Below, one piece after another: positions 61,882 through 64,000 of a stretch of 64,000 bases of DNA (the stretch's first letter is position 1; the number at the start of each line of letters is the position of its first letter). The position numbers were made by a program, and so were the translations under genes. A model generated the notes under the pieces. It ran no database searches. It was not told where the DNA came from and was given only the letters and a program-made list of their open reading frames with translations. Source of the stretch: an uncultured Alphaproteobacteria bacterium (GTDB taxonomy: Bacteria; Pseudomonadota; Alphaproteobacteria; HIMB59); contig CACDTV010000001.1 in the NCBI GenBank assembly GCA_902555695.1, forward strand, positions 1 to 64,000, written 5' to 3'.

Positions 61882-62703
61882 CTATTTTGTTTCCATTTTT
61901 TCTGCAGGCTGAGGAGGTGCAAAAGGATATCCTCCCCACACCGACTGGTCAAAGTTTACAACAGAACCTGTCATCATACCTGAGTCATCAGATGCTAAAA
62001 ATGTAACTGCTTTAGCTACCTCTTTTGGATCAAGCAACCTTCCAAATGGTTGAGCTTTACCAGCATCTTCTAACCAATTTTCTGAGGCACCATGATATTT
62101 TGTTTGTATCTCATGTTCTCCATCTGAAGCCATCCAACCAATATTTAACTGATTAACTCTAATTTTATTTTTTAACAAAGCGAATGCTGTATTCCTTGTT
62201 AATGTTGCAAGAGCCCCTTTTGATACGCAATAAGTTGATATAAATGGTTGGCCAGTCATAGCTGCCACAGATCCAATATTAATAATTGAACCCTCTATGT
62301 TTTGTTCAATCATAATTTTCACTGTATCTTGTATAAGAAAATAAGGGCCTTTTAAATTGGTGCCAATCATTTTATCGAACAGTTCTTCGCTCGTATTAAC
62401 AATATCTCCCCTATCAGTAATACCGGCAGCGTTTACAAGAACATCCAATCTCCCAAATTCTTGTTTGGCAACTGAAACTGCATTTCTACACTCTTGGACC
62501 TCTCCAAGGTCTGTTTTTACAAAAATTACTTTACATCCAGTTTCATCTTGAATTTTTTTTGCTACCTCATTTCCTTTATCCTCTTTTCTACCAATTGTGA
62601 CAATACCTTCAGCTCCGCTATCGGCAAAATTTTTTGCTATTGCTGCTCCTAAACCTTGCGTTCCTCCAGTCACTAGTGCAAACTTTCCCTTAATACTATT
62701 CAT
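61882..62703 (-). CDS. Short-chain dehydrogenase/reductase
   Basis: The 273-residue SDR has TGGTQGLG near residue 13, NAAG in VLVNAAGI near 90 and the active-site STYCVSKGAL Tyr-Lys pair near 160. It overlaps iolE by 8 bases, so it should oxidise or reduce a cyclitol or a keto-sugar of the same pathway. The C-terminus with VWGGYPFAPP is longer than usual. Confidence 0.9.
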   Translation of the reverse strand: MNSIKGKFALVTGGTQGLGAAIAKNFADSGAEGIVTIGRKEDKGNEVAKKIQDETGCKVIFVKTDLGEVQECRNAVSVAKQEFGRLDVLVNAAGITDRGDIVNTSEELFDKMIGTNLKGPYFLIQDTVKIMIEQNIEGSIINIGSVAAMTGQPFISTYCVSKGALATLTRNTAFALLKNKIRVNQLNIGWMASDGEHEIQTKYHGASENWLEDAGKAQPFGRLLDPKEVAKAVTFLASDDSGMMTGSVVNFDQSVWGGYPFAPPQPAEKMETK

Positions 62704-63607
62704 CTCTATAATCCTCTATTTCATATCCATACATACTTAAGCATTCTACAAGTTCTTTATTTCCAATTTTAGCATATTCAAATGGGTTTGCTTTGGCGGG
62801 ATCTTGCTCTGCCTCAACAATGAACCATCCTTCGTAATTATTATTTGATAATGTCTCAACTACTTCCTTAAAATTAATATTTCCATCTCCAGGCACTGTG
62901 AAGGCTCCCTCTAATACAAAATCTAAAAAACTTTTTTTTGATCGATCTAAATCATTTACAACCTTTGAGCGAATGTCTTTAGCATGAAAGTGATTTATTC
63001 TTTTTGCATATTTATTTATTACCCTCAAAGAGTTGCCTCCTGCAAAGGTCATATGGCCTGTATCAAATAAGATTTTTACTGCCTCACCTGTGTGGTTCAT
63101 TAATTTATCAAGCTCATCCTCAGTCTCAATCGCTGTACCCATGTGATGATGAAATGAAATTGGCACACCAAAATCTGCACAAAATTCTGCAAATAATGTT
63201 AGTTTCCTTCCATACTCTTTAAAATCCTCACTATGTATTTTTCTTTTTGTGTTTAAAGGAGCATGTCTAATATTTTGGATAGTTCCAGATGTTTCTCCAT
63301 ATGCTAAAACTGCTGCGCCTAGATCTCTGAAAAGAGTGAGTTGTTGAAGGACTTTATCTTTTTCATTTTCTAGGTCATTATCTAGCACAGTTCCTGAATA
63401 CCACCCTGATGCCAAGTATAGTTGGTGATTTTTTAAAATTGGACCAAGTTTTTCAGGAGTTTTTGGAAATTTTCCACCAGTTTCTACACCAGTAAATCCA
63501 GCAAGTTTTGACTCACTAAGGCAGGTATCTAAAGAAGTCTCTCCTCCAAGTTCAGGTAAATCATCATTGGACCATGCTATAGGTGCTATTCCCAATTTTG
63601 CTTTCAT
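62696..63607 (-). CDS. iolE: Inosose dehydratase (IolE-like TIM barrel)
   Basis: The 303-residue protein starts with the IolE signature IAPIAWSNDDLPELGG and has the metal ligand regions HHHMGTAIETEDEL near 152, LFDTGHMTFAGG near 182, HFHAKDIR near 208 and GWFIVEAEQD near 268. IolE dehydrates 2-keto-myo-inositol. A GGAGGAG site precedes the start. It is divergent to an IolG-like gene with operator copy 3 between. Confidence 0.9.
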   Translation of the reverse strand: MKAKLGIAPIAWSNDDLPELGGETSLDTCLSESKLAGFTGVETGGKFPKTPEKLGPILKNHQLYLASGWYSGTVLDNDLENEKDKVLQQLTLFRDLGAAVLAYGETSGTIQNIRHAPLNTKRKIHSEDFKEYGRKLTLFAEFCADFGVPISFHHHMGTAIETEDELDKLMNHTGEAVKILFDTGHMTFAGGNSLRVINKYAKRINHFHAKDIRSKVVNDLDRSKKSFLDFVLEGAFTVPGDGNINFKEVVETLSNNNYEGWFIVEAEQDPAKANPFEYAKIGNKELVECLSMYGYEIEDYRDE

Positions 63608-63626
63608 AAACTCCTCCTATGGAAAG

Positions 63627-63632
63627 ATTATA
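63627..63632 (-). promoter_or_regulatory. -10 box of the iolE operon
   Basis: TATAAT on the minus strand lies 46 bases from the centre of operator copy 3. The -35 position holds ATTCTT, a poor match, consistent with activator-dependent transcription. Confidence 0.5.
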
Positions 63633-63664
63633 GATAAATAAACCTTTTAAAGAATACTTAAATT

Positions 63665-63681
63665 TTATTCAAAATGAATTT
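63665..63681. promoter_or_regulatory. Operator copy 3 (core ATTCA-N3-TGAAT)
   Basis: TTATTCAAAATGAATTT keeps the 5-base arms and the AAA spacer of copy 1, with mismatches only at the outer arm positions. It is in the divergent region of iolE and the iolG-like gene and sits near -50 for both promoters. Confidence 0.7.
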
Positions 63682-63709
63682 TTTTTTATTTCTAAAATTT
63701 AAAGAATAC

Positions 63710-63715
63710 TATAAT
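63710..63715 (+). promoter_or_regulatory. -10 box of the iolG-like gene
   Basis: TATAAT ends 8 bases before the ATG at 63724, with no Shine-Dalgarno, so the transcript is probably leaderless. The operator centre lies about 49 bases upstream of the presumed start point. Confidence 0.5.
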
Positions 63716-63723
63716 TCTGTGAT

Positions 63724-64000
63724 ATGAAAAAAGTTAGTATTGCAGTTATTGGGTGCGGGCGAATTGGCCAAATGCATGCTAAGAATATTCAACTTCATGA
63801 ACAGACAAATTTAGTATGCATTTATGACCCAAATGAAGAATTTGCAAAAAAAGTATCAAATGACTTAAACGTACTTGCTGTGGAAAATGTTGATGATATT
63901 TTTAACAATAATGATATTGATGCTGTTCTTATATCTTCCCCTACAAATACACATATTGATTTCATAGAGAGATCTGTTGCATCAAAAAAACCTGTTTTGT
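63724..64000 (+). CDS. iolG: Inositol 2-dehydrogenase-like Gfo/Idh/MocA protein (cut by window end)
   Basis: The first 92 residues are visible. They form a Rossmann fold with IAVIGCGRIGQMHAKNI and the aspartate at the second strand end (CIYDPNEEF), followed by DIDAVLISSPTNTHIDFIER and the start of the KKPVL strand before the catalytic-lysine motif. This is the IolG pattern. The gene is divergent to iolE and so should start the inositol pathway. The remaining part lies beyond the window. Confidence 0.85.
   Translation, partial: MKKVSIAVIGCGRIGQMHAKNIQLHEQTNLVCIYDPNEEFAKKVSNDLNVLAVENVDDIFNNNDIDAVLISSPTNTHIDFIERSVASKKPVL

Noticed and set aside
1..64000. CRISPR arrays, insertion sequences, prophage or integrase genes
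   Set aside because: No direct repeat series, transposase, integrase or phage structural genes were seen on reading the window.

Overview
The window is a densely packed, strongly AT-rich bacterial segment with no intergenic stretch above about 150 bases (about 365 if the doubtful small membrane ORF after the tRNA is not a gene). Many genes overlap by 1 to 8 bases, operons are long, and there are no insertion sequences, phage genes or CRISPR arrays. A proteorhodopsin-family gene, many sugar ABC transporters and oxidoreductases and the streamlined layout point to a surface-ocean alphaproteobacterium. The sugar-rich content fits the AEGEAN-169/HIMB59 (former SAR11 clade V) type better than core Pelagibacter, but that placement is inference.

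Layout. (1) 1-1447: small unknown proteins and a tRNA-Ala(GGC). (2) 1454-10941: a sugar ABC transporter operon (binding protein, two permeases, a small membrane protein, two different ATPases) that ends in dihydroxyacetone-kinase subunits DhaL and DhaK. It diverges from a TIM-barrel sugar isomerase/epimerase and a Gfo/Idh/MocA dehydrogenase, so uptake and catabolism share one promoter region. (3) 10938-18184: a minus-strand operon encoding a two-subunit dimethylformamidase-like amidohydrolase, a cupin, a metallo-beta-lactamase-fold hydrolase, xylose isomerase, a HAD hydrolase and an aldo/keto reductase. (4) 18290-24370: a rhodopsin operon: rhodopsin with an unusual D-N-I motif, flotillin, an SCP2-like small protein, an alpha/beta hydrolase and a sodium/solute symporter. 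(5) 24494-36629: a ribose-type ABC transporter with two enlarged permeases, wrapped around a biotin-dependent module (LamB/YcsF, biotin carboxylase, biotin carrier, KipI and KipA homologues), which amounts to the parts of a urea carboxylase split into subunits plus PxpA. (6) 36622-39096: small exported and unknown proteins and an orphan ParA. (7) 39226-44723: an iron alcohol dehydrogenase, then a GldA/GldF/GldG-type ABC system with a DUF4340 protein. (8) 44724-64000: a cyclitol (inositol-type) catabolic island: aldose epimerase, class II aldolase, IolB, IolC, Gfo/Idh, aldehyde dehydrogenase, a thiamine-dependent E1 alpha/beta pair with a free lipoyl domain, an M24 protein, two SDRs, a ribose-type ABC transporter, IolE and the start of IolG.

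The most interesting result is in region 8. A 17-bp inverted repeat (ATATTCA-3-TGAATAT) occurs three times, each time in the control region of one of this island's transcription units. One copy lies between the transporter's binding-protein gene and a divergent gene for an unusual cytosolic regulator: a winged-helix domain fused to a full MalE-like solute-binding domain without a signal peptide. In all three places a TATAAT-like -10 box for the catabolic or transport genes lies 44-46 bp from the repeat centre with a poor -35, while the repeat covers the regulator's own -35 region. I infer a self-repressing activator that senses sugar through a captured binding-protein fold. Second in interest is the rhodopsin-flotillin operon. 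Third is the split biotin-dependent lactam/urea-type enzyme with its dedicated transporter.
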